This document shows, piece by piece, positions 44,351 to 51,565 of a stretch of 64,000 nucleotides of DNA; the stretch's first letter is position 1, and every line of letters starts with the position of its first letter. The notes under the pieces were generated by a model. The model saw nothing but the letters and a program-made list of their open reading frames with translations. It did no database searches and was not told where the DNA came from. The stretch lies in the IMG/VR virus record IMGVR_UViG_3300036770_001877, positions 1 to 64,000 of that record. One strand, 5' to 3'. The DNA is from a virus. A program made the translations under genes and the position numbers.

Positions 44351-44659
44351 CTGCCTGGTCAAGATGTAGATGACTGGCGTTATGCTGCGAAATGTCGCGG
44401 TATGGATACCGAACTTTGGTATCCGCCAAGAGATAAAGACTTATATAAATTAATAGCTGATAAAGCTAAAGCTGTTTGCTTTGGTAAAGATGGCAAGCCT
44501 GAGTGTCCAGTGCGCAAAGAATGTTTGTTGGAGGCTGACCGGATGGACGAACCCCATGGAATATGGGGCGGGCTGTCCCATCGTGAGCGTAATGCTCTAA
44601 AAAGAAAAGCTGAAAAGAAAGGCCTGACGCTAGCTCAGTGGGTGAGCTTAGACGACTGA
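44351..44659 (+). CDS. WhiB-family Fe-S regulator (CTG start)
   Basis: The product is 102 residues if started at CTG 44351, seven bases after AAGGAG (44338-44343). Starting at the ATG 44402 would remove the first cluster cysteine (C15 in YAAKCRGMD), so the upstream start is preferred; an in-frame TAA at 44333 blocks anything earlier. The four cysteines (C15, C43, C52, C58) and the GIWGG turn (70-74) are the WhiB signature, with C-x8-C in place of the usual C-x2-C spacing between the second and third. WhiB proteins bind a 4Fe-4S cluster and modulate the actinobacterial sigma factor. Confidence 0.85.
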   Translation: MPGQDVDDWRYAAKCRGMDTELWYPPRDKDLYKLIADKAKAVCFGKDGKPECPVRKECLLEADRMDEPHGIWGGLSHRERNALKRKAEKKGLTLAQWVSLDD

Positions 44660-44690
44660 TGTGGTAAGTTCCTCCATGAGAGGAGAACCC

Positions 44691-45575
44691 ATGGCTATTC
44701 AAAAAGAGAAAAGAAGCTCTGCTATGTCTGCGTTCTTGAAGGCTAAGGATGATTCAACAAGAGTATTAGGAAAAGTAGAGCGGTACGTGATGGCTCGTAA
44801 GCTATCCGTTCCGTCTGGAAGAAAAGATAACTGGATACACCCATCTCAGATGGTGTCTAAGTATTGGTGCCACAGAGCATCGTTCTTTCATATATTAGGT
44901 AAAGAGCCCGCAAAACAACCTACTAATCTTTCTAGAGAACTGGTGTTTGAGCAGGGTCATAGGATTCACGATATTTGGCAAACCTGGTTCGGACAGATGG
45001 GTAACCTCTACGGACGTTGGGAATGCGAGCAGTTGATGTGCAAAAACAGTTGGTGGGATACGAGCCCTAGCAACTGCCCTATGTGTAAGGGGCCTTGGAT
45101 TAAGTACAAAGAAGTCCCACTTGAAAGCAAGGAATATATGATTACCGGTCATGCTGATGGCTGGTTAAAAGGTTTTGGTGACGACCTTTTATTAGAGGTT
45201 AAGTCAATTGGAGTTGGTAGTTTCAGATACTACTCAGGCAACCGTGGTTTTACTGATGCTGATTTTGCAGACGCTTGGAAGAACTTAGACACTCCATTTG
45301 AGTCGCACATCTCACAGGCGCAGGTTTACATGAAGCTGTTGGAGATTATGGGAGTAGACAACCCACCACAAGAAGCTTTGTTTATCTATGAGTCCAAGGT
45401 CAACCAGGAAGTCAAAGAGTTTGTGATTCCTAAATCTAACTTTGGTATAACTGAGCTTTTTGATGCAGCAAAGATGATTGTTGAGTGTTTGGAGAACAAG
45501 CGTCCTCCTATATGTAACATTTCTGGTCCTCAAGGGTGCAACAGCTGTAAGGAGTATTTCTACGATGAAGTCTAG
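44691..45575 (+). CDS. Cas4-like PD-(D/E)XK exonuclease
   Basis: The ATG at 44691 follows AGAGGAG and is preferred to a GTG 30 bases upstream. The 294-residue protein shows the RecB/Cas4 fold: GHADGWLKGFGDDLLLEVKSIG (catalytic Asp, Glu and Lys) and a C-terminal cysteine set (PPICNISGPQGCNSC) that, with an N-terminal Cys in KYWCHRASF, can bind a 4Fe-4S cluster. An extra zinc-ribbon-like insert (CKNSWWDTSPSNCPMC) lies in the middle. It may act with RecA in end processing. No CRISPR genes are present. Confidence 0.75.
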   Translation: MAIQKEKRSSAMSAFLKAKDDSTRVLGKVERYVMARKLSVPSGRKDNWIHPSQMVSKYWCHRASFFHILGKEPAKQPTNLSRELVFEQGHRIHDIWQTWFGQMGNLYGRWECEQLMCKNSWWDTSPSNCPMCKGPWIKYKEVPLESKEYMITGHADGWLKGFGDDLLLEVKSIGVGSFRYYSGNRGFTDADFADAWKNLDTPFESHISQAQVYMKLLEIMGVDNPPQEALFIYESKVNQEVKEFVIPKSNFGITELFDAAKMIVECLENKRPPICNISGPQGCNSCKEYFYDEV

Positions 45576-46065
45576 TTTGATTGTTGACTCCGCTAGTAAT
45601 AACGCCATAGAGTCTTTAAACGCTCAGGGATTGCCCCTACCTTTAGACGCAGAGCTTGAGAAGCCAAGTATTCCTACTGATATTACTACTATCAGTGATG
45701 ATGACTTGATGGAGCTTTACACAAAGTTTGTTGCTTACTCCGACTTTGTCAACACCCAGCTTTCTTGTGCTTTGATTGACGAAAAAGATATAGAGCGTCG
45801 CATAGAGTTTGAAGAGGCTAAGGTGTTTTTAGAGTTGCACAGCGCCTCTAAATCTAGCACCGTGACTTTAATAAAAGCACAGGTTGATGCTAATGAAGAT
45901 ATAGCAAGATTAAAAAGTGAATTGATGCAGAAGTACGCTTATAGAAAACTTATAGAAACTATGGCTAACAACTATGACCGAGGCAGCGCTGTCTGCAGCC
46001 GTGAGTTAACTAGAAGAACTTCCAATGATAACTTTAAGACGAGGGCTAGAAAGTTTCAGATATGA
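45565..46065 (+). CDS. Hypothetical helical protein
   Basis: The ATG at 45565 follows AAGGAG and overlaps the upstream stop by 11 bases. The 166-residue product is mostly alpha-helical with coiled-coil character (SDDDLMELYTKFVAYSDFVNTQL, VTLIKAQVDANEDIARLKSELMQKYAYRKLIETM) and a basic C-terminus. It sits between Cas4-like and RuvC-like genes. The function is unknown. Confidence 0.6.
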   Translation: MKSSLIVDSASNNAIESLNAQGLPLPLDAELEKPSIPTDITTISDDDLMELYTKFVAYSDFVNTQLSCALIDEKDIERRIEFEEAKVFLELHSASKSSTVTLIKAQVDANEDIARLKSELMQKYAYRKLIETMANNYDRGSAVCSRELTRRTSNDNFKTRARKFQI

Positions 46066-46646
46066 GTGCGCCTTTAAAGTTTTACGATGGCGGTTTGGAT
46101 AAATCCGCAAAGAGGTTAGCAATAGGTATAGACCAGTCTTACACTGGGTTTGCGTTTACTGCGTTAGACATAGACACAGGTAATTGGATGACCACCGTCA
46201 GCAAAGCGCCTGGCACCCACGTAGACAGGCTTTACTGGATTGGTAGAAATTTAGAAAATAGCTTGGTTACTTTATCTAAAGAAGCCGATGAGGTCTTAGT
46301 TGCAATGGAGGGGTATGCCTATGGAGCCCAGCTGGCTAACATGGCTGGAGAACTCGGCGGTTTAGTAAAGCTGACTTGTTATATGTATTTAGACGGCTTC
46401 GAAGGCAAGTACCCGTACATAGTAGCTCCGACTACTTTGAAGAAGTATGTGACAGGCAAAGGCACTGGTATCCAGAAGAACCAGATTTTGTTGCACGTGT
46501 ACAAGAAGTGGGGAATTGAGTTTAACGATGATAATGCTGCTGATTCGTATGCTCTAGCCCATCTGATATCGGGTAGGGCTGAGTTAGCTTATGAGAAAGA
46601 AATATATGAAAAGATTCAAGACCCCAAATACAGAGAGAAGCCATGA
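46062..46646 (+). CDS. RuvC-like Holliday junction resolvase
   Basis: The 194-residue protein has the RuvC/RNase H-fold acidic set: D24 in IGIDQSYTGF, E83 in VAMEGYAYG, and D156/D157 with D161 in FNDDNAADSYALAH. These are the metal-binding catalytic residues for cutting four-way junctions. It overlaps neighbours by four bases on both sides. It probably resolves recombination intermediates before packaging. Confidence 0.85.
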   Translation: MSAPLKFYDGGLDKSAKRLAIGIDQSYTGFAFTALDIDTGNWMTTVSKAPGTHVDRLYWIGRNLENSLVTLSKEADEVLVAMEGYAYGAQLANMAGELGGLVKLTCYMYLDGFEGKYPYIVAPTTLKKYVTGKGTGIQKNQILLHVYKKWGIEFNDDNAADSYALAHLISGRAELAYEKEIYEKIQDPKYREKP

Positions 46647-46852
46647 CTTCATGGAGAGAGCTCAAGCCTGATTACACAGGCTCGATGGACTATGAAGACC
46701 AGGTCCTGCATGAGTGCCCTATCTGTGAGTCCAACCTCTGGAACGTTAAATGCTCATTTGACGACTACGAGATATCCTCCTATATCTTAGATATGGAGTG
46801 CGCCGTATGTGGGACCTTTGCTAAGGCCCCGACTCCTTTAGACCGCCCTTGA
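46643..46852 (+). CDS. Small zinc-ribbon protein (69 aa)
   Basis: The 69-residue protein has CPIC (residues 25-28) and CAVC (residues 53-56) pairs flanking a beta segment, a classic zinc ribbon. It is coupled to the RuvC-like gene. A DNA or protein interaction role is likely but not specified. Confidence 0.7.
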   Translation: MTSWRELKPDYTGSMDYEDQVLHECPICESNLWNVKCSFDDYEISSYILDMECAVCGTFAKAPTPLDRP

Positions 46853-46878
46853 TACAGATTTGATATACCCTGTATACC
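46849..46878 (+). promoter_or_regulatory. Candidate promoter/operator before the SpoVS gene
   Basis: TTGATA (46849-46854) and TATACC (46873-46878) are separated by 18 bases, an acceptable promoter spacing. TATACC also occurs at 46864-46869, so the site holds two direct half-sites. A related motif lies after the gene at 47202-47218. The assignment is tentative. Confidence 0.4.
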
Positions 46879-46909
46879 ACGGGAGCACTAAACGAACATA
46901 GAGGTAATA

Positions 46910-47191
46910 ATGTCTGAAGCACAAGAAGAGCAGATTCTGCGGGTAGGTGCGGGTAGCAATCCGCAATCCGTAGCATCAGCAATAGCTCACGCTATTTATG
47001 AAAATAACACCTGCAAGCTACGAGCTGTAGGAGCTGGGGCCGTGAACCAAGCCGTCAAGGCTATAGCGATAGCCCGAGGCTATACCGCCCCTAGAGGTAT
47101 TGACCTGGCCTGTGTGCCTGGGTTTGCCTCAGTGGATAGCAATGGCGACACCATTAGTGCCATTGTTTTTAGAATTAACGCAGTTTCCTGA
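46910..47191 (+). CDS. SpoVS-family protein
   Basis: This 93-residue protein matches the stage V sporulation protein S family: ILRVGAGSNPQSVASAIAHAI, CKLRAVGAGAVNQAVKAIAIARGY and a PRGIDLACVPGF segment. SpoVS is an Alba-like-fold putative nucleic-acid-binding protein of 80-90 residues that affects septation and sporulation in Firmicutes. In a phage it may bind host RNA or DNA or alter host development. It is flanked by short operator-like sequences on both sides, so it is probably its own transcription unit. Confidence 0.85.
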   Translation: MSEAQEEQILRVGAGSNPQSVASAIAHAIYENNTCKLRAVGAGAVNQAVKAIAIARGYTAPRGIDLACVPGFASVDSNGDTISAIVFRINAVS

Positions 47192-47193
47192 TA

Positions 47194-47218
47194 GGTATTG
47201 CAATACCCTAGTAATACC
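47194..47218 (+). promoter_or_regulatory. Operator-like palindrome after the SpoVS gene
   Basis: A perfect 14-base palindrome, GGTATTGCAATACC (47194-47207), is followed by another AATACC half-site at 47213-47218, 11 bases after the previous one. Similar TATACC half-sites precede the SpoVS gene. It could be an operator for the next gene. Confidence 0.45.
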
Positions 47219-47244
47219 AACTCTTAGGCCGAAGAGGACGATTA

Positions 47245-47586
47245 ATGAAAACTGATTCAAAGAAGAACCCAAAGCCAATCGCGCCCGTTAGTGCGGGAAC
47301 CGAGAACGCTTCTGGTCTCAAATTTACTTCGCCGACTGCATCACCCAAAGGCGGAAAGCTTATGAAGAAGAAGGGTGCCCAAGCTGGCGACCCTTACGCT
47401 CAGCCTGTTGGCAAGCGTGCTAATAAGAAAGCAACTTCTAAAGCAAGCTACGGTGGCATCAAGACAATGATGTCAGCCACTATTGACCCAGCTGCTGGCT
47501 TAACTCAAGCAAATGGTCGGGTCATCTCACAAGCAGCACGTAAGCAAGCTCCGAACTTTAGTTCTGGCGCTGCTGACGTGATGTAA
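47245..47586 (+). CDS. Basic hypothetical protein
   Basis: The 113-residue protein is low-complexity, rich in Lys, Ala, Ser and Gly (KGGKLMKKKGAQAGDPYAQPVGKRANKKATSK), and probably disordered. It is bounded upstream by an operator-like palindrome and downstream by a terminator, so it is a separate unit. The function is unknown. Confidence 0.6.
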   Translation: MKTDSKKNPKPIAPVSAGTENASGLKFTSPTASPKGGKLMKKKGAQAGDPYAQPVGKRANKKATSKASYGGIKTMMSATIDPAAGLTQANGRVISQAARKQAPNFSSGAADVM

Positions 47587-47600
47587 CAACTTAATAGCGA

Positions 47601-47645
47601 AGAAGCCCGCCACCCCCACCACCTCGGCGGGCTTCTTGCATTTCT
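47601..47645 (+). terminator. Rho-independent terminator
   Basis: AGAAGCCCGCC (47601-47611) pairs perfectly with GGCGGGCTTCT (47626-47636) around a 14-base C-rich loop. The following TTGCATTTCT is only moderately T-rich. It ends the basic-protein transcript. Confidence 0.75.
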
Positions 47646-47659
47646 GTTAGTATTTGCTC

Positions 47660-48043
47660 GTGGCTAACCTTTCTTCCTTCGATTTAGACTTTGGTTATGG
47701 CAAACAAGGCGAGCAATTAGTAGAGGATTTACTTACCGGCGGTAAGACCGTAGAAGTAAAGCGGGACCGCAAGTGGTATAAAACTAACAACTTATATATT
47801 GAAACCGAGTGTTATTTTGTTGGCAGAGGGGCGTGGGCTCCTAGCGGTTTATCTGTGACTGAGGCAGCTTACTGGGCGTTTGTCATAGAGCAGAGCACAT
47901 TCATAGTTCCAGTGGATGTCCTGAGATTTGCGGTCAAGGAGTTTGGCCGAGAGATAGAGTGCGAAATACCCCCTAACTTATCTAAGGGATACTTAATTAC
48001 AGTAGAAAACTTACTGTCAGCAACACGACTTTGTAGAGAATAA
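47660..48043 (+). CDS. PD-(D/E)XK-like endonuclease
   Basis: The 127-residue protein contains GYGKQGEQLVEDLL followed by TVEVKRDRKWYKTNNLYIETEC, a glutamate, then E-x-K, as in the PD-(D/E)XK fold of small phage endonucleases. The start is uncertain: GTG 47660 and TTG 47654 are both in frame, neither has a ribosome-binding site, and the gene begins a few bases after a TTAGTAT element following a terminator, so a leaderless message is possible. Confidence 0.6.
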   Translation: MANLSSFDLDFGYGKQGEQLVEDLLTGGKTVEVKRDRKWYKTNNLYIETECYFVGRGAWAPSGLSVTEAAYWAFVIEQSTFIVPVDVLRFAVKEFGREIECEIPPNLSKGYLITVENLLSATRLCRE

Positions 48044-48070
48044 GCACTTAAATAGACTTAAACTTGGTAT

Positions 48071-48598
48071 ATGCCAGGTACCCATCAAAACGTCCAAAGC
48101 CTTGGAGCATCCGGGCTTTATGGAACATACACCAATTACGGTGGCGGCGGTGTTCCTGTTGCTCGTTCTGAGCTCGACTATCTACGTATGGGTGTGGGTC
48201 GAGAGCCGTCCGCAGAATATCCAGATGGGTACCTCGGCACTATTCGTTCACGCCGTGATGATAGAGGCCGTGCCAACGGAACTTCGGACCGAGTCCTTGA
48301 CAAACTAAAGCAACGAGTAGGTCAGCGTTCATATCAACGAGGCGTGCACCGCGGAGAAAGAATTGACCCGTCAGATTATTATTATCCTTCAGGTCTTGAA
48401 AGAGAACGAGGAATTAGACGACAGATGGCTGCAGCACGACGCAACGTGCCAGCTGCGAGAAACGCACCTGTTGTTTCACTAGCTCCAGCTCCTCATCTAG
48501 TTAATGACGGCAAAGCCAACACTAAAGCTAATGCGCCGTATGAAGTAAATCAAAGAAGAGTTGACCAGATTTCACGACTAAAGCCGAATTGGAAATAA
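48071..48598 (+). CDS. Basic Arg-rich hypothetical protein
   Basis: The 175-residue protein is Arg/Gly/Tyr-rich (TIRSRRDDRGRANGTSDRVLDKLKQRVGQRSYQRGVHRGE). No ribosome-binding site lies before the ATG; the leader contains GGTATATG. It has no recognised family and looks partly disordered, perhaps nucleic-acid-binding. It begins a long run of small unknown genes. Confidence 0.55.
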   Translation: MPGTHQNVQSLGASGLYGTYTNYGGGGVPVARSELDYLRMGVGREPSAEYPDGYLGTIRSRRDDRGRANGTSDRVLDKLKQRVGQRSYQRGVHRGERIDPSDYYYPSGLERERGIRRQMAAARRNVPAARNAPVVSLAPAPHLVNDGKANTKANAPYEVNQRRVDQISRLKPNWK

Positions 48599-48599
48599 C

Positions 48600-48800
48600 A
48601 TGCCCTTTTATAGAGTGGACTGCAACCTTTGCGAGATTAGCCCGACTCATCACCAATCAGAGAGTTCTGAGGCAGCCAGCGCGTCTCACGCAAACATTAG
48701 ACAACACAAAGAAGCTGAGGAGCGTTTTGGTGCCCTCATAAAATCTTTTGAGAAACCTCGCAGCAACGAGTTTACACACGGCAAAGACCACCATGCCTAA
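48600..48800 (+). CDS. Small Cys/His protein (66 aa)
   Basis: This 66-residue protein starts FYRVDCNLCEISPTHHQ, so CNLC plus HH may bind zinc. It then has a polar helix. The start is one base after the previous stop. The function is unknown. Confidence 0.55.
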   Translation: MPFYRVDCNLCEISPTHHQSESSEAASASHANIRQHKEAEERFGALIKSFEKPRSNEFTHGKDHHA

Positions 48801-49155
48801 TACACCAGATGGAGTATACGGCGAGCGCCCTTGGTCTACGAACAGACCTTGGTTAGCAGCTGGTAAAGCAGCGTACCCTCCACAAGCGTATATCGGTCCA
48901 TTCGCAAGTAACCAAGAGCGTTTAGTAAGCCAGTCTTTGGAAGTCGCCAACATGACTGCCCAAGAAATCCAAGAGTATGTCCGACCACCCCTACCTCAGG
49001 TAGAGATGTTCCCAGCCAGATATGGGTATAAGACCACAGAGTTCAGCATTGAGGATATCGTTGAGCTAAATGGTAGGACTTACGAGAGAACTGACTACGC
49101 ACAGCAGCCAAATACTACTGAGTCCACCAGTCGAAACACCCTAGGACAGGTATAA
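48793..49155 (+). CDS. Hypothetical protein (120 aa)
   Basis: The ATG at 48793 overlaps the end of the previous gene by eight bases and is preferred to an upstream in-frame start at 48748. The 120-residue product has a WSTNRPWLAAGKAAYPP N-terminus and a C-terminal FSIEDIVELNGRTYERTDYAQQ. No family was recognised. Confidence 0.55.
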   Translation: MPNTPDGVYGERPWSTNRPWLAAGKAAYPPQAYIGPFASNQERLVSQSLEVANMTAQEIQEYVRPPLPQVEMFPARYGYKTTEFSIEDIVELNGRTYERTDYAQQPNTTESTSRNTLGQV

Positions 49156-49164
49156 AATAATATT

Positions 49165-49380
49165 ATGTCAATGCCACTTCAATATCTAGACCCAATGGGC
49201 GAGGGTATGCCGTACGTGCTTGACCCAACAACTGGAAAAAGCTTGTCTGTATACAACGGGTCCGCACCGTGTGAAGTGTGCGGAAGCATGCTAAACCCAG
49301 TGCAGTCGTTGAACTCAACCCTTTGCGCAGGTTGCAATCGCAAGAAAGCAGCCGCACAAGTAGCAAACAGAATGGCATAG
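49165..49380 (+). CDS. Small zinc-ribbon protein (71 aa)
   Basis: The 71-residue protein has CEVC (36-39) and CAGC (54-57) pairs, a zinc ribbon, then a basic helix (NRKKAAAQVANRMA). The ribosome-binding site is weak. It may bind nucleic acid or host proteins. Confidence 0.6.
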   Translation: MSMPLQYLDPMGEGMPYVLDPTTGKSLSVYNGSAPCEVCGSMLNPVQSLNSTLCAGCNRKKAAAQVANRMA

Positions 49381-49390
49381 AGAGGTAGAA

Positions 49391-49597
49391 ATGGCCGTAA
49401 ATAACTCGCGTTCACAAAACGCGGACATGCTAGAGGGGGCTACTGACGGTAAATACCGTAAGCGTCGTCCCAACACAGCAGTAGCAGCAGGTATGGGAGA
49501 CCAGACTGTAGTAGCTAACCGCGCTGACCTTCATCCTTATAACAACTGGGGCTTTGCAAATTCAGAAGCACCTAACAAGGTCAACCCAGGAGCATAA
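49391..49597 (+). CDS. Small hypothetical protein (68 aa)
   Basis: An AGAGGTAG site precedes the ATG. The 68-residue product (SRSQNADMLEGATDGKYRKRRPN ... ADLHPYNNWGFANSEAP) is polar and probably disordered. No family was recognised. Confidence 0.5.
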   Translation: MAVNNSRSQNADMLEGATDGKYRKRRPNTAVAAGMGDQTVVANRADLHPYNNWGFANSEAPNKVNPGA

Positions 49598-49599
49598 CG

Positions 49600-49800
49600 A
49601 TGGGAAAGCTTGTAACATCACAGTTTTCAGATGACCCATGGAGTGATGATTACAGAAGCAAAGCAACTCCAGCCAAGGCTGACAAGCCTGCAAAGCAACC
49701 TGCAAGGTTTAAAGATGCTGGCGGAGGAACTCCAAGCTGGTTATCACAAAAGCCTAAAGGTACTTATGATTCCCACAAATACAGAAATGATTTAGATTAA
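49600..49800 (+). CDS. Small hypothetical protein (66 aa)
   Basis: The 66-residue polar protein (SDDPWSDDYRSKATPAKADKPAKQPARFKDAGGG) is Lys/Pro-rich in the middle and probably extended. Its stop overlaps the next ATG. The function is unknown. Confidence 0.5.
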   Translation: MGKLVTSQFSDDPWSDDYRSKATPAKADKPAKQPARFKDAGGGTPSWLSQKPKGTYDSHKYRNDLD

Positions 49801-50117
49801 TGCCTAAACCAAAGAGAACAAGCAACACGAAGTCCGGCGCGTACATTGCCGCTAAAGCTCCGTTTCAAGGAAGCAACTTACGCGGAGGTAGCGCAGAGCT
49901 AGGTCTTGGCCGTCTTCCTCAGGAACACGCGGAAACGTTCAAAGCGCATAATCCTGATTATGTTGTGAGTTCTTACAGCACTCCAATTGCTTGGCATTCA
50001 GAAGAGCACGGATGGCACATGCCAGAGACAAAGTACAGCTCAACTACTTCACGTCATCAAAGCTTAGTACGTAGGTCTGTTCACTTCAACGACGGCATAG
50101 ACAAAGCGAGGCAGTAA
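49800..50117 (+). CDS. DUF8033-like protein
   Basis: The 105-residue protein contains YVVSSYSTPIAWHSEEHGWHMPETKYSSTTSRHQSLVRR (about residues 59-95). This matches the recurring SY.TPIAW ... YS.TTS.HQ pattern of the DUF8033 phage/plasmid family, whose function is unknown. The N-terminus is basic (KPKRTSNTKSG). Confidence 0.65.
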   Translation: MPKPKRTSNTKSGAYIAAKAPFQGSNLRGGSAELGLGRLPQEHAETFKAHNPDYVVSSYSTPIAWHSEEHGWHMPETKYSSTTSRHQSLVRRSVHFNDGIDKARQ

Positions 50118-50118
50118 C

Positions 50119-50685
50119 ATGGCAGTATCAAAGGGCCAACAGTTTCGTAAGATTCAGCTAGCTCCTCAATCTGAGGAAGAGGTTCGCAGCGTTGTAGCCA
50201 AAGGTAACCGCAAAGCCAATGCTCGTCGTTCCAGCGAAGAGAGTGAGTTAGAGAAACATCTTGGACGACTTTCCAGAGAAGAAAAGGCTAGTTCGAGGAA
50301 GTCCCATCAAGCTTTAGATACACGAGCACCTCAAGCCGCTGACTACAAGTTTATGCCTAATTTGTCAGACCGAGAGCACGCTGCAATACAGCGAGCACAG
50401 AACATGTTTGAAACATCTACTGGCGCTGAAAGAGAAAAGCACAGGACTTCTATTGGTAGAGCTATCCAAAAGGGCGTTGTAGACGCGACTAAAGTACGAC
50501 AGCTTGCCTGCCAGACTCCAGGATGCGGTCAATCAGTATCAATGCAGTCATCAAAGGGCGATGTTGTTTGCCCAGGCTGTTCTTCAAAAGGTGACACTGC
50601 TGGAGCAACTTACAAGGAACGCCCAAAGACTGTTATGTCTGGTGACCGTTCCGATGTCGGAACAAAACGTTCTAAAAGCGCGTAA
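50119..50685 (+). CDS. Zinc-ribbon protein with helical N-terminus (188 aa)
   Basis: The 188-residue protein starts with a highly charged helical region (EEEVRSVVAKGNRKANARRSSEESELEKHLGRLSREEKASSRK) and has a C-terminal zinc ribbon made of CQTPGC and CPGC (about residues 131-154). It may bind nucleic acids. No family was recognised. Confidence 0.6.
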   Translation: MAVSKGQQFRKIQLAPQSEEEVRSVVAKGNRKANARRSSEESELEKHLGRLSREEKASSRKSHQALDTRAPQAADYKFMPNLSDREHAAIQRAQNMFETSTGAEREKHRTSIGRAIQKGVVDATKVRQLACQTPGCGQSVSMQSSKGDVVCPGCSSKGDTAGATYKERPKTVMSGDRSDVGTKRSKSA

Positions 50686-50723
50686 CATCTGCTAGGCTGA
50701 GCGCCTACAGAACGGAGCACTAT

Positions 50724-51251
50724 ATGGTCTTAGATTTGTCCAGCCTGCAAGAAGGTCCCGCAGAGCAAGAGCCATACTTCAGACTATTGGTATGTCGAAC
50801 CTGTAAAACCATTGATGAGCTCCCCCCAGCTGAAGAAGACCCTAACAATGTTTTGTTACAGATAACGGTCGAGCGCCACGGAGAAAACCATATAGGTTTG
50901 TTGTACAACGTACCGGCTTTGATATGGATGTCGGAAAAGATGCGTCCAGCAATCGTCGAGCAGATTCAACAAGGTTCGACAGGTTTGGATGCTTTTGGCA
51001 CCCAGTTCTACCAGACACGCATGCAGTTTGGCGAGGACGCCATGGCTTGTTATGCCCAGCACAATAAGCCGAAAGGTCAGTGCCCTGACTACAAGTCGGA
51101 AAAGAAAGTTTTGAAACCTGGAACAGAAAAAGAAAGAAAAGCAGAAGGGTTGGGAGCACCAACTGGCCCTAAAGTTTATTTATGCGACTTCTGCCCAGTT
51201 AAGTCTTACAACATGAAGCGAGCAAACGAGACGAAAGGACTGTATACATGA
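50724..51251 (+). CDS. Hypothetical protein with two CxxC pairs (175 aa)
   Basis: The 175-residue protein has CRTC (24-27) near the start and CDFCPVK (about 153-159) near the end, with a further Cys at GQCPDY. The pairs could form one zinc site bridging the termini. The middle is helical (MRPAIVEQIQQGSTGLDAFGTQFYQTRMQF). It overlaps the next start by four bases. The function is unknown. Confidence 0.6.
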   Translation: MVLDLSSLQEGPAEQEPYFRLLVCRTCKTIDELPPAEEDPNNVLLQITVERHGENHIGLLYNVPALIWMSEKMRPAIVEQIQQGSTGLDAFGTQFYQTRMQFGEDAMACYAQHNKPKGQCPDYKSEKKVLKPGTEKERKAEGLGAPTGPKVYLCDFCPVKSYNMKRANETKGLYT

Positions 51252-51514
51252 TGGCTGAAGGTGGCTACGCACCTGAAGAAGCTGCAGCTGCAGTAGAAGC
51301 AGGAGAGGTAGAAGTTTCAGGGTTGACGGCTTTTATATTATTAAAAAAGCCAGACGGCAATTGGAAAGTTGTTACAGATTTAACACAACCATTTGCGGTG
51401 TCTGGAGCATCCACTATGGGGGACATAAAGCAAGGCTGTCGTGAGATTTTAGACGCTATCAAGCTCCAAGAGGTCTCCTGGGCCGTTTCCGAAAGGTTGA
51501 AGGCCAAAGAATAG
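51248..51514 (+). CDS. Hypothetical protein (88 aa)
   Basis: The 88-residue protein has an acidic Ala-rich helix (APEEAAAAVEAGEVEVSG), a beta hairpin (LTAFILLKKPDGNWKVVTDL) and a C-terminal helix. It is coupled to the previous gene and followed by a GCAGG-CCCC-CCTGC mini-hairpin. The function is unknown. Confidence 0.55.
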   Translation: MMAEGGYAPEEAAAAVEAGEVEVSGLTAFILLKKPDGNWKVVTDLTQPFAVSGASTMGDIKQGCREILDAIKLQEVSWAVSERLKAKE

Positions 51515-51565
51515 CCAGCAGGCCCCCCTGCGATACAGGTAAACTGTAATGACAGGAGGCCACCC

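Noticed and set aside
44691-45575. Cas4-like gene as evidence for a CRISPR system
   Set aside because: No cas1, cas2, effector or repeat array is present; stand-alone Cas4-like exonucleases are common in phage recombination modules.
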